DNA of 64,000 nt from contig NZ_NBTM02000001.1 of NCBI RefSeq assembly GCF_002083135.2, positions 620,001 to 684,000 on the forward strand, given 5' to 3'. Source of the DNA: Aerococcus viridans. Its GTDB lineage: Bacteria > Bacillota > Bacilli > Lactobacillales > Aerococcaceae. Position numbers and translations under genes: made by a program. Shown here piece by piece: positions 26,693 to 36,438 of this stretch. The notes under the pieces were generated by a model, which saw nothing but the letters and a program-made list of their open reading frames with translations, did no database searches and was not told where the DNA came from. Position 1 is the first letter of the stretch. Every line of letters starts with the position of its first letter.

Positions 26693-27973
26693 CTAAGACT
26701 GGCTAGCACTCGAATCTTCATCAGTAGCAATAGCTGCAGGGGTTGTATCTGCTACTTCTGCATCACTTGCACCACTTTTAGCATCAGCTTCCACAGCGTT
26801 TTTGTCATCGTGACTCCATGCACCATTCATTGAAGCGCTAGTTGAAGCATCAGTTGTATCTTCCTCAATTTTCACTAACTTTTGTCCTGTTTGTTCTAGA
26901 TACCACTCAATTACAGGTTGCAAGTCTAAAACATGCTCGTTGATTCCACGATACTTACCATCTTCATCATGAATAGCCACATAATTATGGACAACATAAT
27001 TTTCTTTATGGATTGGTACGTGTACATGAACACCTTCCATGTTTCCTGACCGCAATTGAGAGATTACCCAAGAAACGTTCTTCACAGCACGTGGTGGGTG
27101 AACAGCACCAAGTGGGCTACCAACATCTTTTTCGTAACGAGAAGCAAACATGTCTTGACCAGGTTTCACGCGATTATAATAGATGTATTGGTTATTTTCA
27201 TCTGCATAAGTCAATTCAAGAGGAATTGTCTTTAGGAACCAGTTTAATTGGTCTACTGTTAACAACCCTCTATCCAGTTTCACATAGGTATCACCTTCGA
27301 CAGCGCCCACTCTTGCTGCAGCTTGCTCAACCCAATCCGGTGCGGTCATATCTACACCTTCAATGGTTGTGTCACAATGCTTAGTTGCAGTTAAATCTTC
27401 CTCAGGGAATACGGGGTTATCTTTAAGTGGTTGAACAGATTCAACGTACTTCATAAACTTCTCTAAGCTACCTTTCAAGAAACTTACAGTGCTAGGTTCA
27501 ACTAAATCACCATTAGCGTTGATTGCCTCTTTACAATTTCCTAATAGGAACTCTTGCCCTGGCATGACTAAAGCATCAATTCCTGGTGCCTCAAGAATTT
27601 GACGTAAGTGTAATTGTGATCGTGATGTTCCCTGATCTAGATAAGAAGCACCGATGATTTTTACAGGTTTGTTTTTCAATGGATGAATTGTGAAGGATAA
27701 CCATTCCAATGCACTCTTCAAAGGCCCTGGCGTTGTATGGTTGTGCTCCGCTGTAGCAATAATCACACCATCTGCTTGGCGGATTTTCCGATTCAATGTG
27801 TGAACAGGCCCCTCCGTCGCTAACTCCGGGTTATCTTGGTTAAATAAAGGTATTTGGTCAATTTCAAGAATCTCTAGATCAAATAAATCAGTGAATTCTC
27901 TTTGAATATATTGTAACAATAAACGGTTATATGATTTTTCAGCAGTTGAGCCAACAATTCCAACAATTTTCAT
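26693..27973 (-). CDS. NADPH-dependent FMN reductase fused to a PAS-like domain
   Basis: A 426-residue fusion. Residues 1-190 are a flavodoxin-like NAD(P)H:FMN reductase (MKIVGIVGSTAEKSYNRLLL, then TAEHNHTTPGPLKSALEWLS, then GQEFLLGN). Residues 220-370 form a PAS domain of the DUF438/heme-type class (PLELTYADENNQYIYYNR, then SPLGAVHPP, then ENYVVHNYVAIHDEDGKYRG). The last 55 residues are a disordered acidic tail rich in A, D, S and T. It is homologous to the next gene upstream but longer. It probably transfers electrons to flavins or quinone-like substrates. The PAS domain may sense redox state or bind a cofactor (inference). It is the last gene of the DUF454-apbE-reductase-reductase cluster. 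Confidence 0.75.
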   Translation of the reverse strand: MKIVGIVGSTAEKSYNRLLLQYIQREFTDLFDLEILEIDQIPLFNQDNPELATEGPVHTLNRKIRQADGVIIATAEHNHTTPGPLKSALEWLSFTIHPLKNKPVKIIGASYLDQGTSRSQLHLRQILEAPGIDALVMPGQEFLLGNCKEAINANGDLVEPSTVSFLKGSLEKFMKYVESVQPLKDNPVFPEEDLTATKHCDTTIEGVDMTAPDWVEQAAARVGAVEGDTYVKLDRGLLTVDQLNWFLKTIPLELTYADENNQYIYYNRVKPGQDMFASRYEKDVGSPLGAVHPPRAVKNVSWVISQLRSGNMEGVHVHVPIHKENYVVHNYVAIHDEDGKYRGINEHVLDLQPVIEWYLEQTGQKLVKIEEDTTDASTSASMNGAWSHDDKNAVEADAKSGASDAEVADTTPAAIATDEDSSASQS

Positions 27974-27992
27974 TTTGTCATCCTAGTCCTTT

Positions 27993-28598
27993 CTACTTGG
28001 TCCACTCGTAGTTTTCAGCAGCTGCTTTTGTCTCAGTTCTTAGCTGCGTAAATTCTTGTGTATGATCAATAAATTGAATAAATTCTTTAAAAATAGCTTC
28101 TAATTGTTCAACAGATTTTTGGTCACTTAAATCACCATCATCATCAAAAGCTTGTAAAGAATTTCCTAATAAAAATTCTGAATTTGGTATCACACGTGCT
28201 CTAATATCTGGTGAGTCTAGAATTTGGCGCAAGTGCATTTGTGCTCTAGAAGATCCTAAACGACCGTTAGAAGCACCAGTAATCATAATTGGTTTATCTG
28301 CTAAGGGATAAATATAATAGCTTAACCAATGTAAGGCATTAGTTAGTGAAGAAGTAATGGAATGATTATATTCTGCAGCACTAATAATAACCGCATCCGC
28401 TTGCTCGATTTTTTTAGCATCCTCTTCAACAATATTTGGAAGTGTCTTATCTTCTGGTTTAGTAAATATTGGATAATCACGGATTTCCAATAATTCAATT
28501 TCAGCTTGATCTGCAAAATGTTTCTGAATATATTTCAGAAGTTTTCTATTAGTAGATTTCTTAGAATTTGTACCTACGATTCCGATAATATGCTTCAT
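27993..28598 (-). CDS. NADPH-dependent FMN reductase
   Basis: A 201-residue flavodoxin-fold reductase without extra domains. Motifs are MKHIIGIVGTNSKKSTNRKL at the N-terminus (phosphate-binding loop for FMN), SAAEYNHSITSSLTNALHWL (about residues 94-113) and a C-terminal NSEFLLGNS. It is a paralogue of the neighbouring fused protein (tandem duplication followed by fusion or loss is likely). The start follows GGAAAGGACAG. It lies 19 nt upstream of the fused reductase gene and 36 nt downstream of apbE, so it is one transcription unit. Azoreductase or quinone reductase activity is an alternative to free-FMN reduction. Confidence 0.82.
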   Translation of the reverse strand: MKHIIGIVGTNSKKSTNRKLLKYIQKHFADQAEIELLEIRDYPIFTKPEDKTLPNIVEEDAKKIEQADAVIISAAEYNHSITSSLTNALHWLSYYIYPLADKPIMITGASNGRLGSSRAQMHLRQILDSPDIRARVIPNSEFLLGNSLQAFDDDGDLSDQKSVEQLEAIFKEFIQFIDHTQEFTQLRTETKAAAENYEWTK

Positions 28599-28634
28599 GA
28601 TTTTCTGTCCTTTCCATAGTAGAAATATAACCTG

Positions 28635-29579
28635 CTAACAAATAAGTTCAACTTTGCCCTCTAAACCAGATGTATAGGTAACTTGTCCTTGTTGGTCAAC
28701 AACCAACACTTCAATATGGTCTATTTGTTCTGCTTGATTGATAATTGCTTCCTTAGATAAGGGAAACAATCGAGTAGTCCAAATCTCACCATCTAACGAA
28801 GATTCACTTACCACAGTAACACTGCGAACGTCCGCTTGAAAGGGCTTACCATTTGTGGAATCTAAAATATGATGGTAGAGATGTCCATCCTGTTCGAATA
28901 CGCGTACATAATCCCCAGACGTTACAACCGATCGGTTACCTAAATCGACAATGGCCTTGTTATAACCACGCGTTTGGTCAGGATCTTGGATACCTATACG
29001 CCATTGTGTACTTTCTGTATGACTGGGTCGATGGCCATAGAATCGAAGGTTACCACCAAGATTAATAGATGCCCTGGTTACGCCTTGATCTTTGAAATAA
29101 GCAATAATTTCATCTGCCGCATACCCTTTTGCAAGCGCACCTAAATCAATCGACATACCTGGTTTAGCAAGGTAAACTGTTTTCTCTATTTCATCCAGAT
29201 GAATTTCATTCGGGTCTACTAAAGTCAGCCGATCATCAATCTCTTGCTGGCTAGGTTTACGGTAATCCGAAAAACCAATCCGCCACAAGTTAACTAAAGG
29301 CCCAATCGCTATATTTAGCTTTCGTCCCGATGCAACACTCTCTTTTTTACCAATTTGAATGAGATGAAATAACTCTGGATGAACCTGAACTGCTTTTATC
29401 CCCGCAGCTTGATTCACTGCCATCAATTCAGACGAAGGATCATTTGCTGAAAAACGGGCCTCCAATTGAAACAAACGATGGACTGCAGCAAGTAATAAAG
29501 AATGACTATTTGGATGGTCAACCATTAGGTCAATCGTCGTACCCATCAAATTTATAGAATGCCGTTGCTCAAAGTCCAA
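28635..29579 (-). CDS. apbE: FAD:protein FMN transferase (ApbE)
   Basis: ApbE cuts FAD and attaches FMN covalently to Thr or Ser of target flavoproteins. The roughly 314-residue protein shows MSIDLGALAKGYAADEI (about 157-173 of the longest frame), SINLGGNLRFYG and the metal site SVTVVSESSLDGEIWTTRLF. The last is the usual V-x-x-x-S-x-x-x-A/D-x-x-x-S/T-T box. No lipobox is seen, so it appears cytoplasmic. The longest frame starts with TTG inside DUF454. I prefer the TTG at 29579, which has GGAGG eight bases upstream and avoids the overlap. No FMN-bind target with an S/T-G-A-T motif is encoded in the window. Confidence 0.85.
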   Translation of the reverse strand: MDFEQRHSINLMGTTIDLMVDHPNSHSLLLAAVHRLFQLEARFSANDPSSELMAVNQAAGIKAVQVHPELFHLIQIGKKESVASGRKLNIAIGPLVNLWRIGFSDYRKPSQQEIDDRLTLVDPNEIHLDEIEKTVYLAKPGMSIDLGALAKGYAADEIIAYFKDQGVTRASINLGGNLRFYGHRPSHTESTQWRIGIQDPDQTRGYNKAIVDLGNRSVVTSGDYVRVFEQDGHLYHHILDSTNGKPFQADVRSVTVVSESSLDGEIWTTRLFPLSKEAIINQAEQIDHIEVLVVDQQGQVTYTSGLEGKVELIC

Positions 29580-29598
29580 ATCACTAGCCTCCAACTCC

Positions 29599-29973
29599 TT
29601 AAACCTCGTCCACCCTGAATAGTAGACAGTAACCAAAAATTAAACCACAAACGCCTACAAAAATTTGTACACCTCTCAATGGCATAAGTAACATTGATAA
29701 ACCCATCACAAGATAAGTTGTCATTAGGATATGAATTTTTTTGCGTTTGCTGATACCACCCTGTCGCTTAAATTCGCCTACATAGTTTTCATATAAACGA
29801 GTAGATTCTAACCAGTTTTTAAATCGCGGTGAACTTCGCGTGAAAAACCAGCCAGCAAGCAACAAGAAAGGGGTTGTAGGTAGAACGGGCAATATGACTC
29901 CTACACTCCCTAGGACCACACTTAACAAACCAAAAATTAGAAAACCCTTTTCTTTAATAGTCCTCATTTCCAT
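29599..29973 (-). CDS. DUF454 membrane protein (YbaN family)
   Basis: A 124-residue protein with three to four hydrophobic segments: GFLIFGLLSVVLGSVGVILP (about 10-29), TTPFLLLAGWFFTRSSPRF (about 33-51), and two more near 85-120. The L-P-x-L-P-T-T-P-F-x-L-L-A motif is the DUF454/YbaN signature. Function unknown; genes of this family often sit with haem or flavin redox genes. The start follows AAGGAGTGAGTA. It is the first gene of the flavin cluster, which starts after the terminator at 30062-30096. Confidence 0.8.
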   Translation of the reverse strand: MEMRTIKEKGFLIFGLLSVVLGSVGVILPVLPTTPFLLLAGWFFTRSSPRFKNWLESTRLYENYVGEFKRQGGISKRKKIHILMTTYLVMGLSMLLMPLRGVQIFVGVCGLIFGYCLLFRVDEV

Positions 29974-30061
29974 TACTCACTCCTTGAGAAAACATTCACA
30001 TGATAGGTCTACCTCAAATTACCAAATTATATTTATTCCGTCAATGAAATATCCAAATACT

Positions 30062-30096
30062 AAAAAGAGGGTGCAACATTTGTGTTACACCCTCTA
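30062..30096 (-). terminator. terminator after MFS transporter gene
   Basis: Minus-strand AGAGGGTGTAACA / TGTTGCACCCTCT, then TTTTTAG. Confidence 0.85.
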
Positions 30097-30137
30097 AAAT
30101 ATGTCTTATTTTATTATCAATCTTGAACCAAATTGTA

Positions 30138-31448
30138 TTACTTATCTAGCGCCTTATGACGAATATTTAATTGATGTTGTTCATAGTTCGCTTGTTTTAG
30201 TTGCGGCAAGCTCATCATGGCGATAAAGCTGACTAGATAAAGGCTTGCTAAGAAAAGCATTACCATACCTACACCTGAAGCATCTAAGATAAAACCAATG
30301 ATAACTGATGAAAAACCACCCACTGCACGTCCAACATTCAAAATAGTGTTATTGGCGATGGCATTCACTTTAAATGGATACAAACGAGAAATCATTGCCC
30401 CGTAGCCTGCGAACATGCCGTTTACGAAGAAACCTACAATAGCGCCTCCGATTAAGATGGTTAATGCTGAATTGGCAAAAGTGAACAGATACACTGAAAC
30501 TGCTGATGCAATTAAATACAAACCATAAGACAATCTTGGTCCTAGTCTATCTAAAATTTGCCCAAATGTCAGCATTCCCAAGCACATACCCAAGATTGTC
30601 GTTACCATCCAAGTAGATGACCCAGAAACCGTCACACCAACTTGTTCTTGCATGATTGTTGGTAACCAGTTCATCATCCCAAAGTAGCCAGCGATTTGAA
30701 CAGTTGTCATCACCATTAAGATGATTGTTTGATAGGTTTGCCCTGGTGTCTTAAATAATTCGCTAATAGAAGGTTTTTCATTTTTATTAATACCTACTAA
30801 GTCTTCTGTGACTTCATCTGTATTAATCCCTAATTCATCTTCCTTAATAGTTAATTTCGCCCATACCACCACTAGGATTGGTAAGATACCGAATAGGAAC
30901 AAGCCTCTCCAATCAAGCGTTGGCACGATAAAACCTGCGAGTAAGGCTGATGAAATTGAGCCGATTTGACCGACAACCCCGTTCAAGGATGAAATCCGGC
31001 CTAGTTGCTTAGCAGGAACAAGTCCGGCCATAATCGAGATGGCCACCCCGTACTCACCACCAACCCCGATACCCGCGATAAAGCGCAATAGATATAGGTA
31101 TTGAATATTTGGCGTGAAGAAGATTAAAGCTGTTGCGATAGAGAAAGTTAGAATCGTTAAGTAGAAAACCTTCATTTTGTCCCAACGGTCAGCTAAGACA
31201 CCGAATAGTAAACCTCCAGCTAGCATCCCTAAGTTGGTAATAGTGGCAATCCAACCGGCAGCTACACTTGAAATCCCTAGTTGGCTGATGATAGATGACA
31301 TTGAAAATGATAAGAACATCACGTTTAAATCATCTGTCCCTGATGCAATAATAGCAGCAATCAAGGCATTACGTTGCGATTTGTTTAATTTGTGATCTTC
31401 CGCTTGTAATGCATCTTTTCTTGTATTTTTTTCAATCGTTTTTTCCAT
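30138..31448 (-). CDS. MFS transporter, organic-acid type
   Basis: A 436-residue major facilitator with 12 predicted helices. The loop 2-3 motif GVLADRWDKMKVF (G-x-x-x-D-R-x-x-x-x) and the R-F-I-A-G-I-G-V-G-G-E-Y-G segment (helix 4) are typical of the aromatic-acid/metabolite:H+ symporter and sugar-porter groups. A cytoplasmic central loop (about residues 210-245) is present. I start at 31448 (MEKTIEKN), which follows GAGGAG. It is the third gene after pyrF and pyrE on the same strand, which suggests import of orotate or another pyrimidine precursor; this is inferred from position only. Confidence 0.75.
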   Translation of the reverse strand: MEKTIEKNTRKDALQAEDHKLNKSQRNALIAAIIASGTDDLNVMFLSFSMSSIISQLGISSVAAGWIATITNLGMLAGGLLFGVLADRWDKMKVFYLTILTFSIATALIFFTPNIQYLYLLRFIAGIGVGGEYGVAISIMAGLVPAKQLGRISSLNGVVGQIGSISSALLAGFIVPTLDWRGLFLFGILPILVVVWAKLTIKEDELGINTDEVTEDLVGINKNEKPSISELFKTPGQTYQTIILMVMTTVQIAGYFGMMNWLPTIMQEQVGVTVSGSSTWMVTTILGMCLGMLTFGQILDRLGPRLSYGLYLIASAVSVYLFTFANSALTILIGGAIVGFFVNGMFAGYGAMISRLYPFKVNAIANNTILNVGRAVGGFSSVIIGFILDASGVGMVMLFLASLYLVSFIAMMSLPQLKQANYEQHQLNIRHKALDK

Positions 31449-31577
31449 TTTTGTGCTCCTCTTTTGGTAAACCTGGTGTAATTCCCTCATTTAATCACCT
31501 TAAAAATAAAAATGGGCAAAAAAAAATAAGGTTGTAAATCTGGTAAAGCTGTTATTTGTATAGTAGATTAAGCCGAC

Positions 31578-32219
31578 TTAACCGTGTTTTTCAGACCAAG
31601 CTTTAGGATCTTGATACCATTCCATCAACTTGTCATAGTACGGTGATAATTTAGAATCTTTTACTGCATAATCCAAAATCTTCACGTAGTTTGTCAAGGT
31701 CACTAAAGGATAGCCAGCTTGTTCGAAAGCATCTTTTGAAGCTGCCAATAAATAGTCAAAAATAGCTACTGCTGCAATAACTTCTCCGCCCGCTTCTTGA
31801 ATCTTGTCAGCTGCTGTAATCACGCTACCACCAGTTGAAATCAAGTCTTCAATGATCACTACTTTTGCGCCCGCTTCTAAAGCACCTTCAATAGCATTTT
31901 GTTTACCGTGATCTTTGGCAGAAGAACGCACATAAATCATTGGTAAATCTAAACGTTCACTTACAAAGGCTGCATGAGGAATACCAGCAGTTGCTGTCCC
32001 TGCAATCACATCTACATCAGGAAAGTTTTCTTTGATTAATTCAGCCAAAGCATCTTCCACTGTTGAACGCACACTTGGGTATGACATGATTAGTCGGTTA
32101 TCTGTATAAATCGGGGCTTTAAGTCCGCTTGCCCAAGTATATGGTGCCTCAGGGCTAAAGTTTACTGCCTTAATTTCTAGTAATTTTTGTGCTACTAAAT
32201 CCGCCTTTTCTACTGTCAT
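31578..32219 (-). CDS. pyrE: orotate phosphoribosyltransferase
   Basis: PyrE converts orotate and PRPP to orotidine monophosphate. The 213 residues have the PRPP-binding signature VVIIEDLISTGGSVITAADK (about 118-137) and the flexible loop MIYVRSSAKDHGKQNAIEG (about 94-112). The ATG follows GGAGGGTGC-like AAGGAGGGTG. It is 12 nt downstream of pyrF, so the two are co-transcribed. The rest of the de novo pathway (pyrB, C, K, D, P) is not in the window. Confidence 0.96.
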   Translation of the reverse strand: MTVEKADLVAQKLLEIKAVNFSPEAPYTWASGLKAPIYTDNRLIMSYPSVRSTVEDALAELIKENFPDVDVIAGTATAGIPHAAFVSERLDLPMIYVRSSAKDHGKQNAIEGALEAGAKVVIIEDLISTGGSVITAADKIQEAGGEVIAAVAIFDYLLAASKDAFEQAGYPLVTLTNYVKILDYAVKDSKLSPYYDKLMEWYQDPKAWSEKHG

Positions 32220-32231
32220 CTTGCACCCTCC

Positions 32232-32939
32232 TTATTGTCCAGACCAATCATTTGTGATTTGGTCGTAAGTTTCTTTTGAATTTTCAGCTTGTGTAATTGG
32301 TCGTCCCACAACGATGTAGTCAGAACCACCTTTGGCTGCTTGGCTAGGCGTCATGATCCGTTTTTGGTCGTCTGCCACAGAAGTCGCTAGCCGGATACCC
32401 GGTGTAATCGTTTGGAAGTCTTCCCCGCAAGCCTCTTTAATAGCTGCTGCTTCAAGTGGTGAACAAACCACACCATCAAGGCCTGCTGCTTTAGTTAATT
32501 TAGCGTAGCGCAATACTGAATCCAATACTTCACCTGGAATACCTTGTTCTTCGTTCATTTGCTCAGTAGAAGTGGACGTTAATTGAGTGACACTAATTAA
32601 CATAGGGCGTTTACCTGTCGAACCTGCCTCTAAACCACGAAGTGCTGCTTGCATCATCTCTTTCCCACCTGCCGCATGTACATTGACCATTGCAACACCA
32701 GTACTGGCTAAAATGGCCATTGCGCGCTCAACCGTATTTGGAATATCATGTAATTTCAAGTCTAAGAAAATGTCGTGGCCTTTTGCTTGTAACTCTTTTA
32801 AGAAAGCTGTCCCACCAGCATAAAACAATTCCATACCTACTTTTACATTTAATTGTTGACCTTGGAACTGATCAAGGAACGCAAACACCTCTTCTTGATT
32901 AGGAAAATCTAAGGCAATAATTGGTTTCTTCGAATCCAC
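32232..32939 (-). CDS. pyrF: orotidine 5'-phosphate decarboxylase
   Basis: PyrF decarboxylates OMP to UMP. The 235-residue TIM barrel has the catalytic D-x-K-x-x-D box DIFLDLKLHDIPNTV (about 54-68) and the phosphate loop ITPGIRLA (about 178-185) with VVGRPIT at the end. The start follows GAGGAAGTGCC. It is the first gene of pyrF-pyrE-MFS. A promoter at 33174-33202, a leader of about 228 nt and an intrinsic terminator inside that leader indicate transcription attenuation. Confidence 0.96.
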   Translation of the reverse strand: MDSKKPIIALDFPNQEEVFAFLDQFQGQQLNVKVGMELFYAGGTAFLKELQAKGHDIFLDLKLHDIPNTVERAMAILASTGVAMVNVHAAGGKEMMQAALRGLEAGSTGKRPMLISVTQLTSTSTEQMNEEQGIPGEVLDSVLRYAKLTKAAGLDGVVCSPLEAAAIKEACGEDFQTITPGIRLATSVADDQKRIMTPSQAAKGGSDYIVVGRPITQAENSKETYDQITNDWSGQ

Positions 32940-33167
32940 ATGGCACTTCCTCTCATATCTTTCTATTATTTCTTCATTTTTCTCTCATTTATCTAAAAAT
33001 GGGCAAAAAAAATAACCAACAACGAAACAAGGTTGCTGATTATATACTAGCGGATGCTGGTCTTAAAATTTGTTCACTGACAATATAAAATGGTTATTCT
33101 TGTGAGCGAACAGCTCTTATGTGCAGGGCATCCTTACGCTAGTGCAGTTTCCCCTGTTTTTACTCTG
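32940..33167 (-). promoter_or_regulatory. structured leader RNA of pyrF operon (unidentified)
   Basis: Between the promoter and pyrF the transcript can form a long helix: ACTAGC-GTAA-GGATGC (33143-33128) with GCATCC-GCTAGT (33057-33046), a 12-bp stem with a GTAA bulge. Inside it is a hairpin, GAGC-TGTTC-GCTC. The intrinsic terminator (33005-33041) follows. I do not see the PyrR-binding consensus or the features of any riboswitch class I know. A pyrimidine-responsive attenuator is inferred from position. Confidence 0.55.
33005..33041 (-). terminator. intrinsic terminator in pyrF leader (attenuator)
   Basis: Ten-pair stem AATCAGCAAC / GTTGTTGGTT (two wobbles), an eight-base loop and eight T residues, about 65 nt before the pyrF start. 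Confidence 0.75.
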
Positions 33168-33173
33168 TTGGCT

Positions 33174-33202
33174 ATTGTACCGACTTAGAAAGAAAGAGTC
33201 AA
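33174..33202 (-). promoter_or_regulatory. promoter of pyrF operon
   Basis: TTGACT (33202-33197), a 17-nt spacer and TACAAT (33179-33174). Confidence 0.75.
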
Positions 33203-33264
33203 CATATATTTTAATAAATATTTACAATTACGATTAAAGACTGTCAAATCAATTATCGTACCAA

Positions 33265-33306
33265 TAAAAAAACCGTTCCTTTATACAAAACGTACAAAAA
33301 GAACGG
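33265..33306 (-). terminator. terminator after pyrG
   Basis: CCGTTC / GAACGG with a 22-nt loop that itself pairs AAGGA-like ends, followed by seven T residues. Located 30 nt after the pyrG stop. Confidence 0.75.
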
Positions 33307-33334
33307 ATAATTTGCATTTTTATCTTATTATTAC

Positions 33335-34951
<1,617 letters not shown>

Positions 34952-35013
34952 TTAAAAATTTTTATGCTTACAATAAGAAGGGAGATGCGGATAACTATTT
35001 TTCTTAGGAAAAA

Positions 35014-35051
35014 TAAAAAAATCCCCATCTTTCCTAAGAAAGACAGGGAGT
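35014..35051 (-). terminator. pyrG leader attenuator hairpin
   Basis: CTCCCTGTCTTTC (35051-35039) pairs with GAAAGATGGGGAT, followed by seven T residues. The 5' arm is pyrimidine-rich, so a poly-G 5' end of the transcript could pair with it and prevent termination. A competing hairpin TTCTTAGGAAA / TTTCCTAAGAA spans 35001-35040. Confidence 0.75.
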
Positions 35052-35098
35052 AACGTGTTCATCTCACAATAGTTATGAAACTAAAGTGCCCAAATAGA

Positions 35099-35127
35099 AT
35101 AATAATTCATTCACTTATTTGAGTCAA
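35099..35127 (-). promoter_or_regulatory. pyrG promoter with GGGC start site
   Basis: TTGACT (35127-35122), a 17-nt spacer and TATTAT (35104-35099). Seven bases later the template gives GGGC (35091-35088) as the expected first transcribed bases. Confidence 0.8.
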
Positions 35128-35128
35128 G

Positions 35129-35148
35129 GAAAAACAACATGTTTTTTT
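35129..35148 (-). terminator. short terminator after rpoE
   Basis: AAAAACATGTTGTTTTT-type hairpin on the minus strand, 22 nt after the rpoE stop; it overlaps the upstream edge of the pyrG promoter. Confidence 0.45.
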
Positions 35149-35169
35149 ATAGAGGTTTAGAAATCTTTG

Positions 35170-35778
35170 CTAGAAGTCTTCTTCGTCTTCCTCATCATCA
35201 TCTTCGTCAACTAAGCTAAGGTCGCCTTCAAGACCATCTTCAAGATCTTCTTCTTCCTCGTCGTCGCCTAATTCACCTAAATCAGAAGAGTAAGCTGAAA
35301 TTTCGTCTTCTTCATCTTCTTCTTCGTCATCGTAATCTTCTTCGTCTTCAACGTAGTCCACATCTTCTGGGTCATCAGACGCGTAGTCGATTAAGTCTTC
35401 ATCTTCAACAGAAGCCAATAGACTCTTGCTACCTTTGTGTTTAGCTTTGATATCGTCATCATCAATTGACGAAACAATTTCTTCATCGATTGAATCAACT
35501 GCATACCATTCACGTAAGCCCCAACGGTTGTCTCCTAAAGAGATAAAGCTACCGTCATAGTTCATTTCTGTGTAGAAATTCGCCATTTTACTTTCTAATT
35601 CATCTTGTGGCATATTCAAGAAATCTTGAATTTCAGCTAATAAATCATTGAACTCGAATACATTATTCGTTTCTACTAAAATTTGGTATGCGACTTCGAC
35701 CATTGATAACTGTTCTTTGTTTTGACCAGCAAATCCTTTTAATTCCACTACTAGTTCATCCTTTCGCCTTATAACCAA
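35170..35778 (-). CDS. rpoE: DNA-directed RNA polymerase subunit delta
   Basis: RpoE (delta) is the Firmicutes-specific accessory subunit that promotes RNA polymerase recycling. The 202 residues split into a folded N-terminal HARE-HTH domain (about 1-95: MVEVAYQILVETNNVFEFND, then DGSFISLGDNRWGLREWY) and an almost wholly acidic C-terminal tail (about 115-202, long D/E runs). rpoE followed by pyrG is a conserved Firmicutes pair. The tail is long but within the family range. The ATG follows AAAGGATGAACTAGT with the initiator at 35778; a start a few codons in is possible. Confidence 0.93.
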   Translation of the reverse strand: MVIRRKDELVVELKGFAGQNKEQLSMVEVAYQILVETNNVFEFNDLLAEIQDFLNMPQDELESKMANFYTEMNYDGSFISLGDNRWGLREWYAVDSIDEEIVSSIDDDDIKAKHKGSKSLLASVEDEDLIDYASDDPEDVDYVEDEEDYDDEEEDEEDEISAYSSDLGELGDDEEEEDLEDGLEGDLSLVDEDDDEEDEEDF

Positions 35779-35819
35779 CGCACTTGTGATTAATCGTCTA
35801 GTATATCCATTATATATTA

Positions 35820-36272
35820 CTACACATGGACCCTTGTTTGCAATTCGATTTGGTATTGACCAATCATTTCTTCTGATTGGTATAAGTTGTATGCCATCCG
35901 GGCATTAAAGGTATCCGCATCGTTTTGGTCTACATTAAGTAAATTTAATTGTCCTTGGAAAGTAATTGCTTGTGCATCTGTCACATGGTAGAGGATATCG
36001 GTTTTTTTACCTTTGACTAAATTCATTGTCGTTTCTGTACCGTTCACTTGACGACGGATGGTCACTTTATCGTTAGCTTCAAATTTTAACCGAACCGCTA
36101 CGATGTTTTCGGTGATTTTTTCTTCATATTCTACATAAATAGCCTCGCCTACTTCATAGTAGTAACCCTTTGTTTTAGTGGTAAATTCCTCTTGCACTTG
36201 TTGGCCGTCACGATCTTGTTGGATATAGTTTTTAACTTTTAACTGGATTGCTTGTTTACCAGCATTTGCCAT
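35820..36272 (-). CDS. DUF1934 family beta-barrel protein (YwiB-like)
   Basis: A 150-residue cytoplasmic protein beginning MANAGKQAIQLKVKNYIQQD, with alternating polar/hydrophobic strands throughout (YYEVGEAIYVEYEEKI, KVTIRRQVNGTETTMNL). It matches the lipocalin/calycin-like DUF1934 fold as in B. subtilis YwiB. No function is established. It lies upstream of rpoE on the same strand (41 nt), the position YwiB-like genes hold near argS-rpoE-pyrG in several Firmicutes; argS is absent here. The start follows AGAGGAGGTTGCCAA. Confidence 0.8.
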   Translation of the reverse strand: MANAGKQAIQLKVKNYIQQDRDGQQVQEEFTTKTKGYYYEVGEAIYVEYEEKITENIVAVRLKFEANDKVTIRRQVNGTETTMNLVKGKKTDILYHVTDAQAITFQGQLNLLNVDQNDADTFNARMAYNLYQSEEMIGQYQIELQTRVHV

Positions 36273-36438
36273 TTGGCAACCTCCTCTAATGACAATTTTT
36301 CTTGTATATTTAACCTCTCCTATTCTAACATGGTTCGCTTAGACTTCAAAGATTAGATACCTTTGAAACCGCCGTCAAATAGGGGGAATAGCTACTTTTA
36401 TGGTACAATATAGACAAATTAGCGGGAAGGACTATCAC

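Noticed and set aside
33046-33167. TPP or PyrR-type leader element upstream of pyrF
   Set aside because: CTAGCG and similar strings recall parts of the thi-box, but the order and the second conserved block are absent; the PyrR-binding consensus is also absent.
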